Below are positions 24,801-34,053 of a DNA stretch of 64,000 bases, one piece after another. How positions within the stretch are numbered: position 1 is the first letter of the stretch; each line of letters begins with the position of its first letter. The DNA comes from Flavobacterium aquaticum. Its GTDB lineage: Bacteria > Bacteroidota > Bacteroidia > Flavobacteriales > Flavobacteriaceae. A program made the position numbers and the translations under genes. The stretch spans positions 62,001 to 126,000 of the forward strand of contig NZ_QLMI01000006.1 of the NCBI RefSeq assembly GCF_003259835.1, in the 5' to 3' direction. The notes beneath the pieces were generated by a model. That model was not told where the DNA came from and made no database searches. It saw only the letters and a program-made list of their open reading frames with translations.

Positions 24801-25829
24801 ATGGGATTTTTTGATTTCATGACCGAGGATATCGCAATCGACCTTGGTACCGCAAATACTCTAATCATTCACAACGATAAAGTCGTGATTGACAGTCCAT
24901 CTATCGTTGCAAGAGACCGAATTACTGGCAAAATTATTGCTGTAGGTAAAGAGGCCAACATGATGCAAGGTAAAACTCATGAAAACATCAAGACCATTCG
25001 TCCTTTGAAAGATGGGGTTATTGCTGATTTTGATGCATCGGAACAAATGATAAAAATGTTTATCAAAAGTATTCCAGCGCTAAAAAAGAAATTGTTTACG
25101 CCAGCGCTTCGTATGGTAATTTGTATTCCTTCGGGAATTACAGAAGTGGAAATGCGTGCGGTAAAAGAATCGGCTGAGCGTGTTAATGGTAAAGAAGTAT
25201 ATTTGATTCATGAACCTATGGCGGCTGCAATTGGTATCGGTTTAGATATTATGCAACCAAAAGGAAACATGATTGTAGATATCGGAGGTGGTACAACAGA
25301 AATTGCAGTTATCGCATTAGGCGGAATTGTTTGTGATAAATCGGTTAAAATTGCCGGAGACGTTTTCACAAATGATATCATTTATTACATGAGAACGCAA
25401 CACAATTTATTTGTTGGAGAAACTACCGCTGAAAAAGTAAAAATTCAAATTGGTGCTGCTACTGAAGATTTAGATAGTCCACCAGAAGATATGGCAGTTG
25501 ACGGAAGAGACTTATTAACCGGAAAACCAAAACGTGTTGATGTATCATACCGAGAAATTGCAAAAGCATTAGACAAATCGATTCAACGTATTGAAGATGC
25601 GGTAATGGAAACCTTATCACAAACGCCACCTGAATTATCTGCCGATATTTACAACACAGGTATTTACCTAGCAGGTGGAGGTTCGATGTTAAGAGGTTTA
25701 GACAAACGAATTTCGATGAAAACAGATTTACCTGTTTACATCGCAGAAGATCCTTTAAGAGCCGTTGTAAGAGGAACGGGAATGACCTTAAAGAACATCA
25801 ACAAATACAAAGGAATCCTGATTAAATAA
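24801..25829 (+). CDS. mreB: Rod shape-determining protein MreB
   Basis: 342 residues. It is a bacterial actin that forms membrane-bound filaments guiding peptidoglycan elongation. The actin-fold nucleotide sites are clear: phosphate 1 IAIDLGTANTLIIH, the hinge EPMAAAIGIGLDI, phosphate 2 MIVDIGGGTTEIAVIALGGI, and the adenosine site YLAGGGSMLRGLDKRI. The N-terminal MGFFDFMTED is short and amphipathic. It is the first gene of mreB-mreC-mreD-mrdA-rodA, with a good promoter in front, and the five genes are tightly packed. Confidence 0.97.
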   Translation: MGFFDFMTEDIAIDLGTANTLIIHNDKVVIDSPSIVARDRITGKIIAVGKEANMMQGKTHENIKTIRPLKDGVIADFDASEQMIKMFIKSIPALKKKLFTPALRMVICIPSGITEVEMRAVKESAERVNGKEVYLIHEPMAAAIGIGLDIMQPKGNMIVDIGGGTTEIAVIALGGIVCDKSVKIAGDVFTNDIIYYMRTQHNLFVGETTAEKVKIQIGAATEDLDSPPEDMAVDGRDLLTGKPKRVDVSYREIAKALDKSIQRIEDAVMETLSQTPPELSADIYNTGIYLAGGGSMLRGLDKRISMKTDLPVYIAEDPLRAVVRGTGMTLKNINKYKGILIK

Positions 25830-25839
25830 AAAATAGTCC

Positions 25840-26670
25840 ATGCAGCAAATAATTAATTTTATCATAAAAAACAGCCATCGTTTGCTGTTTTTGCTGCTTT
25901 TGGGCATCTCATTTTCTTTGGTTGTAAAATCGCACTCCTATCACCGAAGCGAGTATGTAAATTCGGCTAACGCTGTTACTGGTGCATACTATGAAAAAGT
26001 GAATGAAGTAAATGAATATTTTAGTTTAAAGCAAAAAAATAAAGATTTAGCTTCTGAAAATGCTTTACTTAAGGAATTGCTTTTTAACAAAAAAGACACC
26101 ATTTTAACTTCTAAAACATTATTTAGAAACGACCTTAACAATTACAATGTTGTGGTAGCAAAAGTGGTAAAAAACAGTTTCAATACAAGAGAAAACTACA
26201 TTACCATTAACTCAGGAAAGAATTCAAAAATTGAAGTAGACATGGGAGTGGTTAATGATAAAGGAATTGTTGGAATTATAGAAAAAACATCTCCAAATTA
26301 TTCTACCATTCAAAGTGTTTTGAATACTAAATCGAAGATTAATGCTAAAATTAAGAATTCAAACCATTTTGGTTCGTTAATTTGGGATGGAAGAAATGTA
26401 GGTTTTGCCCAACTAATTGACGTTCCTCGATTAGCCTCATTAAGACATGGAGATTCTATTGTAACAGGTGGTAATTCAGATATTTTCCCTGAGAACATAC
26501 CGATTGGAAAAATTGATAAAATCTTTATTGATAAAAAGACAAATTATTACACAATAAATATTCGTTTGTTTAATGACATGACATCTCTAGGCTATGTTTA
26601 TGTGATTGAAAACAAAAGAAAAAAAGAAAAAAGACAACTCGAAACAGCAACCACAGCACCAAAAAAATAA
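25840..26670 (+). CDS. mreC: Rod shape-determining protein MreC
   Basis: 276 residues. It has a short cytoplasmic N-terminus, one membrane helix (RLLFLLLLGISFSLVV), a periplasmic coiled coil (about residues 50-85, EYFSLKQKNKDLASENALLK) and the MreC beta-domains, with NSGKNSKIEVDMGVVNDKGI and GSLIWDGRNVGFAQLIDVPR. MreC links the MreB cytoskeleton to PBP2 and RodA in the periplasm. It starts 10 bases after mreB. The lysine-rich tail (NKRKKEKRQ) is low-complexity. Confidence 0.94.
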   Translation: MQQIINFIIKNSHRLLFLLLLGISFSLVVKSHSYHRSEYVNSANAVTGAYYEKVNEVNEYFSLKQKNKDLASENALLKELLFNKKDTILTSKTLFRNDLNNYNVVVAKVVKNSFNTRENYITINSGKNSKIEVDMGVVNDKGIVGIIEKTSPNYSTIQSVLNTKSKINAKIKNSNHFGSLIWDGRNVGFAQLIDVPRLASLRHGDSIVTGGNSDIFPENIPIGKIDKIFIDKKTNYYTINIRLFNDMTSLGYVYVIENKRKKEKRQLETATTAPKK

Positions 26671-27174
26671 GTGAACAATAGCGTTTTAAATAGCATCCGA
26701 TTTGTAGTTTTTTTACTCTTACAGCTTTTAATATTTAATAATATTAATATGTTTGGGTATTTAAACCCGTATCCGTATGTTTTGTTTATTTTATTATATC
26801 CTGTAAATAGCAACAAGAGTGTTTTGCTTTTAGGAAGTTTTGCTATGGGAATTCTTTTGGATATGTTTTGTAATTCGGGTGGAATTCACACGATGGCTTC
26901 TTTAGTTTTGGCTTACATAAGACCATCGTTATTTAAATTCGCTTTTGGATTAAGTTATGAATATCAAACGGTAAAAATTGCTGATAAAATTTCGCCAGAG
27001 CGCATTACTTTATTATTATTAGCCATTTTTATTCATCATTTTACCTTATTCTTTTTTGAATATTTTAGATTCGATTTATTATTTACGATATTGACGCGTA
27101 CACTTTTCAGTACTATTTTTACGTTTACTATATGTTTACTAATTCTATATATAATTAAGCCAAGTAAGCGATGA
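26671..27174 (+). CDS. mreD: Rod shape-determining protein MreD
   Basis: 167 residues from a GTG directly after the mreC stop. It is a small polytopic membrane protein with about five or six helices (SIRFVVFLLLQLLIFNNINM and SVLLLGSFAMGILLDMFCNS among them), as expected of MreD. It belongs to the elongasome with MreC. Sequence conservation of the family is weak, so context carries much of the call. Its stop overlaps the mrdA start by four bases (ATGA). Confidence 0.9.
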   Translation: MNNSVLNSIRFVVFLLLQLLIFNNINMFGYLNPYPYVLFILLYPVNSNKSVLLLGSFAMGILLDMFCNSGGIHTMASLVLAYIRPSLFKFAFGLSYEYQTVKIADKISPERITLLLLAIFIHHFTLFFFEYFRFDLLFTILTRTLFSTIFTFTICLLILYIIKPSKR

Positions 27175-29099
27175 GAAAAGCTTTATTACCCGCCGTAATT
27201 ATAATTACTTCGGTTATCCTGATTGCTCGAATATTTTACCTTCAGGTAATTGATGAAAATTTAAAACTACAATCCGAAAACAATGCCATTAAAAAAGTAT
27301 TTGATTTTCCGGAGCGAGGTTACATATATGATAGAAATGGTAAATTATTAGTTGCCAATCAACCATCATATGATATCATGGTGGTACCAAGAGAAATTAA
27401 AGACATCGATACTACCGAATTTTGTTCACTTTTACACATCACTAAAGCCGATTTTATCAAAAAAGTAGAAAAAGCAAGAGTGTATAGCCCAATGTTACCT
27501 TCTGTTTTTTTATCTCAATTGAACAAAGCTGAATACGCGGCATTTCAGGAAAAAGAAAGAAAATTTGAAGGTTTTTATACGCAGAAACGTTCTTTACGTG
27601 ATTATCAAGTTAAAGAAGGTGCTAATATTTTTGGATTCATAACACAAGTAAATGAAGCTATTCTGAAAAAAAACAAATACTACAACAGTGGTGATTTGAT
27701 TGGAAAACAAGGAGTTGAACAACAATACGAAGAAATTTTAAGAGGAGTAAAAGGAGTAAAATATTTACTTCGTGACAAACACAACAAAATTATTGGTCCA
27801 TACAAAGAAGGAAAGTTTGATACCATTGCACAACAAGGCAAGGACCTTACACTAACCATAGATCATGCACTGCAACAATATGGTACAGAGTTAATGATTA
27901 ACAAAAGAGGTGGAATTGTTGCAATTGAACCTAAAACTGGAGAAATTTTAGCCTTGGTTTCTGCCCCAACATACGATCCTGCACTATTGGTGGGAAGACA
28001 ACGTTCAAAAAACTACACAACACTTTATAACGACTCCATTGCAAAACCTTTATATGACAGAGGACTTCAAGCTGCGTATCCTCCTGGCTCTCCATTTAAA
28101 ATTATAACAGGATTAATTGGCTTACAGGAAGAAGTTATTGACGAACAAACTACCTTTTATTGTAATCATGGAGCAAACTTTGGTCGTTTCATGAAATGCC
28201 ACTGTGGTCTTCACACCTTACAATTAAATAACGGAACCTATAAATCATGTAATAGTTATTTTGGTCACACTTACAAAAGAACTATAGAAAAATACAAAGA
28301 TTCTTATTATAGTGTTGACAATTGGGCAAACCACGTAAAAAGTTTTGGTTTGGGTCAATTCTTAGGAACTGATATGCCTATTGGAGCAAAAGGTTTAGTT
28401 CCCGATTCTAAATTATACAAAAGAGCTTATAACGGTGCAAAAATTAGAAGTTCATACATTATTTCAAATTCAATTGGTCAAGGTGAAGTTTTAACATCAC
28501 CAATTCAATTAGCAAACATGATGGCTGCTGTTGCAAATGAAGGATACTACTTTACACCTCATATCGTTAAGAAAATTAAAGGTCAAAATTTAGATAAAAA
28601 ATTCACAACAAAGCATTATACAACAATTGACAAACAATATTTCCAACCTATAATTCAAGGAATGGAAGATGTGTATAATTTTGGTACCGCTTCTGGATTA
28701 AGGGTAGAAGGAATAAAAATTTGTGGTAAAACAGGAACAGCTGAAAATAAAATTAGAGTAGCTGGGAAAACATACCAATTAAAAGACCACTCTATTTTTG
28801 TGGCTTTCGCTCCAAGAGAAAATCCAAAAATTGCTTTAGCTGTTTTTATTGAAAATGGCTATTGGGGAAGTCGTTGGGCCGGACCGATTGCGACCTTAAT
28901 GATTGAAAAATATTTAAACGGGAAAATTAGTCGAAAAGATTTAGAAGATAGAATGCTAAACGGTAGCATTGAGGACGAATATAGAAAAATTGAAAATATT
29001 ATTTTCCAGAGAAAAGTAGATCCAACAAGAGTTCAAGATTCATTAAACAAAATTAATGTTGAAATTAGCGAAGCCAAAAAAGAAGAAGAGGAAAACTAA
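27171..29099 (+). CDS. mrdA: Penicillin-binding protein 2, elongasome transpeptidase
   Basis: 642 residues. An N-terminal membrane anchor (ALLPAVIIITSVILIARIFY) is followed by the PBP dimerisation domain (ERGYIYDRNGKLLVANQPSY) and a class B transpeptidase domain. The three catalytic motifs are present: S307-P-F-K310 (PGSPFKI), S359-C-N361 and K520-T-G522 (CGKTGTAEN). It cross-links peptidoglycan during side-wall growth together with RodA, whose gene begins at the next base. A distinct Cys cluster before SCN (CNHGANFGRFMKCHCGLH) is notable for a periplasmic enzyme and resembles what I recall of other Bacteroidota PBP2. Confidence 0.95.
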   Translation: MRKALLPAVIIITSVILIARIFYLQVIDENLKLQSENNAIKKVFDFPERGYIYDRNGKLLVANQPSYDIMVVPREIKDIDTTEFCSLLHITKADFIKKVEKARVYSPMLPSVFLSQLNKAEYAAFQEKERKFEGFYTQKRSLRDYQVKEGANIFGFITQVNEAILKKNKYYNSGDLIGKQGVEQQYEEILRGVKGVKYLLRDKHNKIIGPYKEGKFDTIAQQGKDLTLTIDHALQQYGTELMINKRGGIVAIEPKTGEILALVSAPTYDPALLVGRQRSKNYTTLYNDSIAKPLYDRGLQAAYPPGSPFKIITGLIGLQEEVIDEQTTFYCNHGANFGRFMKCHCGLHTLQLNNGTYKSCNSYFGHTYKRTIEKYKDSYYSVDNWANHVKSFGLGQFLGTDMPIGAKGLVPDSKLYKRAYNGAKIRSSYIISNSIGQGEVLTSPIQLANMMAAVANEGYYFTPHIVKKIKGQNLDKKFTTKHYTTIDKQYFQPIIQGMEDVYNFGTASGLRVEGIKICGKTGTAENKIRVAGKTYQLKDHSIFVAFAPRENPKIALAVFIENGYWGSRWAGPIATLMIEKYLNGKISRKDLEDRMLNGSIEDEYRKIENIIFQRKVDPTRVQDSLNKINVEISEAKKEEEEN

Positions 29100-30356
29100 A
29101 TGAAAAATCAAAGCGTAGGAAATAGAATCGATTACATCAGCATTTTGCTTTACATAGCATTAGTAATAATGGGCTGGATGACTATTTATTCCGCATCATT
29201 ACCCTTAGAAGAAACTTCTATTTTTGACATTTCACAAATCTATGGTCGTCAAATGCTTTTTATTGGGTTAACCATCCCTTTGATACTGATAATTTTATTC
29301 AGTGATGCCAAGATTTTTGAACGCCTTTCATTTGTATTCTATGGCATTGGAATCATACTATTACTCGGTTTATTTGTTTTTGGAGTTACCAAGAAAGGTC
29401 AAACCAACTGGTATCAATTTGGAGGATTTGGATTTCAACCTTCCGAATTTGTTAAAACAGCGACTGCTTTATTATTGGCAAAATATTTAAGTTACTCCCA
29501 AATTAACTTAAAATACACTAAACATCAAATAATTGGTTTAGCAATCGTTTTTATACCTGTTTTGTTAATCCTAATGCAACCCGATGCTGGTAGTGCCATG
29601 ATTTTCATATCACTAATCTTTGTTTTAAATCGTGAAGGATTGCCAAGTTGGTACTTTTTTTCGGGTATAATTGCCATTGCATTGTTCTTTCTATCATTAG
29701 TAATTCAACCCATTTATTTAATTGGAATTGTATTTGTAATAATGGTAATTCATTACATATTTAATAGAAAAATTTCTAGAAATCCTATTGTTTACGGATT
29801 ACTTTACTTAGTTATGGCGGGATTTGCTTTTTCTGTAAGTTATGTATATGATAGTGTTTTAGAACCGCATCAAAAAGACCGTATAAACGTTTTAATTGGT
29901 GATGATGTCGACATGAAACGAGAAGGTTACAACCTAAATCAGTCGATGATTGCCATAGGTTCTGGTGGTTTAATAGGTAAAGGATATTTAGAAGGAACAC
30001 AAACAAAAGGAGGCTTCGTTCCTGAACAACATACCGATTACATTTTTACAACTGTAGGTGAAGAATGGGGTTTTATAGGAAGCACCGTTGTTATCTTACT
30101 ATTCGTTGCTTTATTTTTAAGAATAATTTATTTAGCAGAAAACCAAAAAACTAAATTCAGTAGGGTTTATGGATATTGCGTAGCAACATATCTGTTTACG
30201 CATTTCTTTGTAAATATTGCCATGTTGATTAAATTATTCCCAACAATTGGAGTACCTCTACCCTTTTTCTCTTACGGAGGTTCGAGTTTATGGGCATTTA
30301 CTATTCTACTTTTTATTTTTATAAAGCTAGATGCCAATAAAGTTAATGAGTGGTAA
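29100..30356 (+). CDS. rodA: Peptidoglycan glycosyltransferase RodA (SEDS family)
   Basis: 418 residues with about ten membrane helices. The SEDS protein polymerises glycan strands from lipid II during cell elongation, paired with PBP2. Motifs: GWMTIYSASLPLEETSIFDI, TNWYQFGGFGFQPSEFVKTA, LMQPDAGSAMIFISLIFVLN, the catalytic-loop region FVPEQHTDYIFTTVGEEWGF and the C-terminal GVPLPFFSYGGSSLWAFTIL. It starts directly after the mrdA TAA. It ends the operon, back to back with the convergent nuclease gene, and no terminator hairpin is visible between them. Confidence 0.96.
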   Translation: MKNQSVGNRIDYISILLYIALVIMGWMTIYSASLPLEETSIFDISQIYGRQMLFIGLTIPLILIILFSDAKIFERLSFVFYGIGIILLLGLFVFGVTKKGQTNWYQFGGFGFQPSEFVKTATALLLAKYLSYSQINLKYTKHQIIGLAIVFIPVLLILMQPDAGSAMIFISLIFVLNREGLPSWYFFSGIIAIALFFLSLVIQPIYLIGIVFVIMVIHYIFNRKISRNPIVYGLLYLVMAGFAFSVSYVYDSVLEPHQKDRINVLIGDDVDMKREGYNLNQSMIAIGSGGLIGKGYLEGTQTKGGFVPEQHTDYIFTTVGEEWGFIGSTVVILLFVALFLRIIYLAENQKTKFSRVYGYCVATYLFTHFFVNIAMLIKLFPTIGVPLPFFSYGGSSLWAFTILLFIFIKLDANKVNEW

Positions 30357-31148
30357 TTAAAAACTCCAATCCTTATAATCTGATTTCGATTCTAATTGAT
30401 TTTCGATTGCATCTTCTAAATTAGGATAAAAATCAATACCTGTCATCTTTTCTATTTCGTCAACAGAAACGACAAACTCATATAAAGGCTGCTTCGAATT
30501 TTCATGAGGAACAAGAAAACCAATCATTTTAGAACCATCTTTAGACAATAGTACTTTGTAGAAATATTTAGGTACCGAAACACTTTCTTTACCAATAGTT
30601 TCTAAATTATCACTCAAAACACCGCCTGTTACTACATATAATCCATCATTTTTTGTTGCCCAATATCTTACTTTTTCCTCTAAACGATTCCAAACTCCCG
30701 AATTAAACTCATGTTCTTGCGGACTAATATTAGAAGTAAAAAAAGTTTCTGTATAATCATCAAATGATATTTTTCTATCTCCCGCTGGACACAAATGCCC
30801 TTTATCGTAACCTGACTTTTTATAATTTCTCCAATCAGCAGATTCTGTTTTTACTATTGGATCTTGTTCAAAAAAAGGTCGTTCAAAATTAGTATTTACT
30901 ATATCATCGTTATCTAAATAATAGGCAACCCATTCACTTTGTTCATGCTCTTCAGAATATGAAAAAGAATACGAATTGCGACTGTAAACATCACTTGTAG
31001 TTGAAGTTGGCAAAAAATCAAAATTATCTGAAAGAGCATTATTCTGATTTAGGTTCTGATTAACATCAATATTTTTTTCATTAATATCATTAAACTCTCT
31101 ACATGAAAATAAGGAAACAATTATAAGGAGATAAATAAATCTATTCAT
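30357..31148 (-). CDS. DNA/RNA non-specific endonuclease, lipoprotein
   Basis: 263 residues. The signal peptide ends in a lipobox (LLIIVSLFSC, Cys16), so the enzyme should be lipid-anchored outside the inner membrane. The NUC family motif is present: YDKGHLCPAGDR, with the general base His at residue 118, then TSNISPQEHEFNSGVWNRLE, with the metal-ligand Asn at about 149. Lys replaces the more usual Arg in D(R/K)GH, which is common in the family. It cuts DNA and RNA without sequence preference, with a single metal ion. A likely role is nutrient or phosphate scavenging; no inhibitor gene is adjacent, in line with an exported enzyme. Confidence 0.92.
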   Translation of the reverse strand: MNRFIYLLIIVSLFSCREFNDINEKNIDVNQNLNQNNALSDNFDFLPTSTTSDVYSRNSYSFSYSEEHEQSEWVAYYLDNDDIVNTNFERPFFEQDPIVKTESADWRNYKKSGYDKGHLCPAGDRKISFDDYTETFFTSNISPQEHEFNSGVWNRLEEKVRYWATKNDGLYVVTGGVLSDNLETIGKESVSVPKYFYKVLLSKDGSKMIGFLVPHENSKQPLYEFVVSVDEIEKMTGIDFYPNLEDAIENQLESKSDYKDWSF

Positions 31149-31167
31149 ACTTTGGCTTGAATTTTGT

Positions 31168-31175
31168 TACATTTG
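31168..31175 (+). promoter_or_regulatory. -7 element of the coiled-coil protein gene
   Basis: TACATTTG matches TAnnTTTG and ends 26 bases before the ATG at 31202. An upstream TTTG (31151-31154) is only 13 bases away, so the -33 box is doubtful. Confidence 0.5.
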
Positions 31176-31201
31176 TAAAGATAATTTTAAAATCCAAAAT
31201 C

Positions 31202-31720
31202 ATGAAAATTAAATTTTTAATTTTAGTAGGTTTATTTAGTTTACAAGCCACATTAGCCCAAGAAACTGTAATTGACAGTGTAAAAGTAAAGCAAGAGAAA
31301 ATGCTTCTTGAACAACAAAAAGCCGAAAAAGAAAGAATCAAAGCAGAAGAAAAAATAATTAAAGAGCAACAAAAGGCTGAAAAAGAGCGTCAAAAAGCTT
31401 TAAAAGATGCTGAAAAAGCAAAAAAAGAAGCTGAAAAAGCTCAGAAAAAAGCTGAAAAGGAACTAAAACAAGCTGAAAAAGCGGTAGCCCAAAGGGAAAA
31501 AGCTAAAAACAATATCGAAAAAGCTAAATCTAAAATTGATAACAACAAAAAAGATTTAGAAAAAGATAAAGAAAAATTTGAAAAACTTAGAAGAAAAGGC
31601 AAACTAACTCCAGAAGACGAATTAAAATGGAGAGAGAAAATTCTTAAAAAGGAAAACAAAGCTTTAGAACTACAATTAGATTTAGAAAAAGCAGAAAACA
31701 AATTGAAAAAACTAGAATAA
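31202..31720 (+). CDS. Exported lysine/glutamate-rich coiled-coil protein
   Basis: 172 residues from the ATG at 31202; the upstream open frame overlaps the promoter. A signal peptide (MKIKFLILVGLFSLQATLAQ) is followed by about 125 residues of nearly pure charged helix built from AEKERQKAEK-type units (KAKKEAEKAQKKAEKELKQA). It then has a Gly-Lys break (RRKGKLTPEDELKWREK) and a final helix. The composition is like the TolA central helix, but no TolA C-terminal domain is present. A periplasmic spacer or envelope stalk is a guess; I know no function. It is transcribed alone, divergent from the nuclease, with a shared terminator downstream. Confidence 0.8.
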   Translation: MKIKFLILVGLFSLQATLAQETVIDSVKVKQEKMLLEQQKAEKERIKAEEKIIKEQQKAEKERQKALKDAEKAKKEAEKAQKKAEKELKQAEKAVAQREKAKNNIEKAKSKIDNNKKDLEKDKEKFEKLRRKGKLTPEDELKWREKILKKENKALELQLDLEKAENKLKKLE

Positions 31721-31750
31721 AAAAACCCGATTCTCACGAATCGGGTTTTT
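31721..31750. terminator. Bidirectional terminator between the coiled-coil gene and prc
   Basis: AAAAACCCGATTC (31721-31733), loop TCAC and GAATCGGGTTTTT (31738-31750) form a perfect 13-bp stem with A and T flanks, able to end transcripts from both directions. Confidence 0.92.
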
Positions 31751-31756
31751 TTATGA

Positions 31757-33910
31757 TTAATTCAAACTCAATTTCTGAGTTAATCCTTTTCCTTTAGTTA
31801 ATAATTTCATATCAGAAATAACATTTAAAGTTTCTTCAATGTAAATATCTTTTTGCATGTCTTCGTGCCAACGCTCTCTTTTTTGTTTTAGTAAAGTATC
31901 TTTTTCAAACAAAGCAACTTCGTCTGGCAAAGAGGTAAACACAAAATTATTTTTATAATCAGTAATTGCTTTAAACTTCTTAATTTTTGCATCGGTTGTT
32001 TCAATTTCTCTGTTGAATTCATTTAAATTCAAGCTGAAATCGTTTTCATCTTTACGTTCAAAAATCCATTTTGCATTTTCATCAATAAGATTAAAAGTAG
32101 GATTAGATGCAATTCTTCTCTTACTATTTGCAATTACATTATCATAGTTAATGTTAAGTGGTTGATATTTTGCAGGTGCAATTTTATCCCACGGCAAAGC
32201 ACTTTCTTCATCACGCTCTCCCATATCTAAATAGGCAAAACGATCTGGAAATACAATATCACTTTTTACACCTTCGCGTTGTGTTGAACCTCCATTAATT
32301 CTATAAAACTTCTGAATAGTTGTTTTTAATGCACCTAAGTCACCATAAGAATTTCCTCTGATAAATTGATTCAAATCAATCATATTTTGAACCGTTCCTT
32401 TTCCATAAGAATGTTTACTTCCTACAACAATACCGCGTTTATAATCTTGAATAGCTGCAGCAAAAATTTCAGATGCTGATGCCGAAAAATTATTAATCAT
32501 TACAACAAGTGGCCCATCATATTGTACTCTTTTGTCAGGATCTGGCAGAATTTCCGGATTTTTTTTAGGCGCTTTTACTTGAACAACCGGTCCTTCGGGA
32601 ATAAACAACCCAACCATTTTAACAACCGTTTCTAAAGAACCACCGCCATTATCGCGTAAATCCATGATAAGTCCATCAATGTTTTGTGCTTTCAATTTTT
32701 CAATTTCAGCCGCAACATCTTTAAAAGCGTCACGATTTTCTTTATTTTCAAAACTAATATAAAATTTAGGTAAATAAATAATCCCAAATTTCTTTCCATC
32801 TTTCTCTACAATACTCGATTTAGCAAAGGTTTCTTCTGTTTCTACTTCATCTCTAATTATCGTAATCACTTTTATAGTACCATCAACTTTTTTAACTGTT
32901 AAACGTACTTCAGTTCCTTTTGGACCTTTAATTTTCTTCACTACATCATCTAAACGCATTCCAGCAATGTCAAGAGGTTCTTCTTTACCTTGACCTACTT
33001 TTAAAATTAAATCGCCAGCTTCTAATTCTTTTCCTCTCCAAGCCGGACCACCTGAAATTAATTCCGATACTTCAACTCCAGATTCTTTCTTTTGTAATCG
33101 AGCTCCAATTCCTTGGAAGGTTCCGCTCATACTTACATCAAATTTTTCTTTATCATCTGGTGAAAAATAGAATGTATGTGGATCAAAACGTTCTACAATT
33201 GAATTTAGAAATATTGCAAACCAATCATCTCTTTCCAATTCTTTCTCAATAAAATCAAAATATTCATTTAATGATTTCAATGAATTTTCACGAGCTTCTT
33301 TTTCAATAGTTTCAAAAGATTTTACTTTGTAATTAGCGTCATCTTTCTTTTTATCTTCTTCAAGTTTTTGCTTATCTGTAATCGAAGAAAGAGCAGATAA
33401 TTTCAATTGCTTTCTCCATCTGTCTACTAATTCAGATTTGTTTTTACTGAAAGGTAATTTTTCGTAATCTACATTGATTCTCTCTTTTGCATTAAAATCA
33501 AAAGGTTTCTCTAAGATAGACTCATAAATTTCTCTAGATTCTTTCATTCTTTTTAACAAACGAGCATTTGTTAAGTTAAAGAAAGTTAAATCTTTATTTT
33601 TAATCATGTCATCAATTTGAGTTTCATATTTACTGAACTCATCAATGTCACTTTGAAGAAAAAATCGTTTTGTAGGATCAATATTATTTAAATATTTACT
33701 GTACACTTTTTTAGAAAAATCATCGTTTAACTCAACCGGACTATAATGTCCTTTTTCTAAAACAAAAGACAACAACTCCAATAAAAGTTTGTCTTTCTCT
33801 GGATCCTCTTTTTTTTCTCTAGGAATAAAACTCCACAGTATTGCTGATAAAGCAGTTACCAACAATATAACCTTATAATTTCTTTTCATAAATTCCACTA
33901 TTCGTTTCAT
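31757..33910 (-). CDS. prc: Tail-specific (C-terminal processing) protease
   Basis: About 717 residues. I choose the ATG at 33910 (MKRIVEFMKRNYKV); the ATG at 33889 is equally possible, and the open frame to 33937 begins with a TTG. One N-terminal membrane segment (VILLVTALSAILWSFIP) exports the protein. After a helical domain comes a PDZ domain (about residues 235-320, GIGARLQKKESGVEVSELIS) and the S41 peptidase core, with the catalytic Ser in INNFSASASEIFAAAI and Lys in SKHSYGKGTVQNM. The C-terminal helical region matches the DUF3340 extension of Prc. It trims periplasmic proteins from their C-terminus. The gene is monocistronic. Confidence 0.92.
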   Translation of the reverse strand: MKRIVEFMKRNYKVILLVTALSAILWSFIPREKKEDPEKDKLLLELLSFVLEKGHYSPVELNDDFSKKVYSKYLNNIDPTKRFFLQSDIDEFSKYETQIDDMIKNKDLTFFNLTNARLLKRMKESREIYESILEKPFDFNAKERINVDYEKLPFSKNKSELVDRWRKQLKLSALSSITDKQKLEEDKKKDDANYKVKSFETIEKEARENSLKSLNEYFDFIEKELERDDWFAIFLNSIVERFDPHTFYFSPDDKEKFDVSMSGTFQGIGARLQKKESGVEVSELISGGPAWRGKELEAGDLILKVGQGKEEPLDIAGMRLDDVVKKIKGPKGTEVRLTVKKVDGTIKVITIIRDEVETEETFAKSSIVEKDGKKFGIIYLPKFYISFENKENRDAFKDVAAEIEKLKAQNIDGLIMDLRDNGGGSLETVVKMVGLFIPEGPVVQVKAPKKNPEILPDPDKRVQYDGPLVVMINNFSASASEIFAAAIQDYKRGIVVGSKHSYGKGTVQNMIDLNQFIRGNSYGDLGALKTTIQKFYRINGGSTQREGVKSDIVFPDRFAYLDMGERDEESALPWDKIAPAKYQPLNINYDNVIANSKRRIASNPTFNLIDENAKWIFERKDENDFSLNLNEFNREIETTDAKIKKFKAITDYKNNFVFTSLPDEVALFEKDTLLKQKRERWHEDMQKDIYIEETLNVISDMKLLTKGKGLTQKLSLN

Positions 33911-34053
33911 TGAAAAATTTTCAACTAAATTACACAAAAAATCATGCCATAAGCATGCAAAATACTATAATTTTTTGTTAAACCAACAAAAATTGTCATT
34001 CAAAAAAAAGGTTTCGGCATAAATTATTTAATTTAGCAAAAAATGTATGAAGA

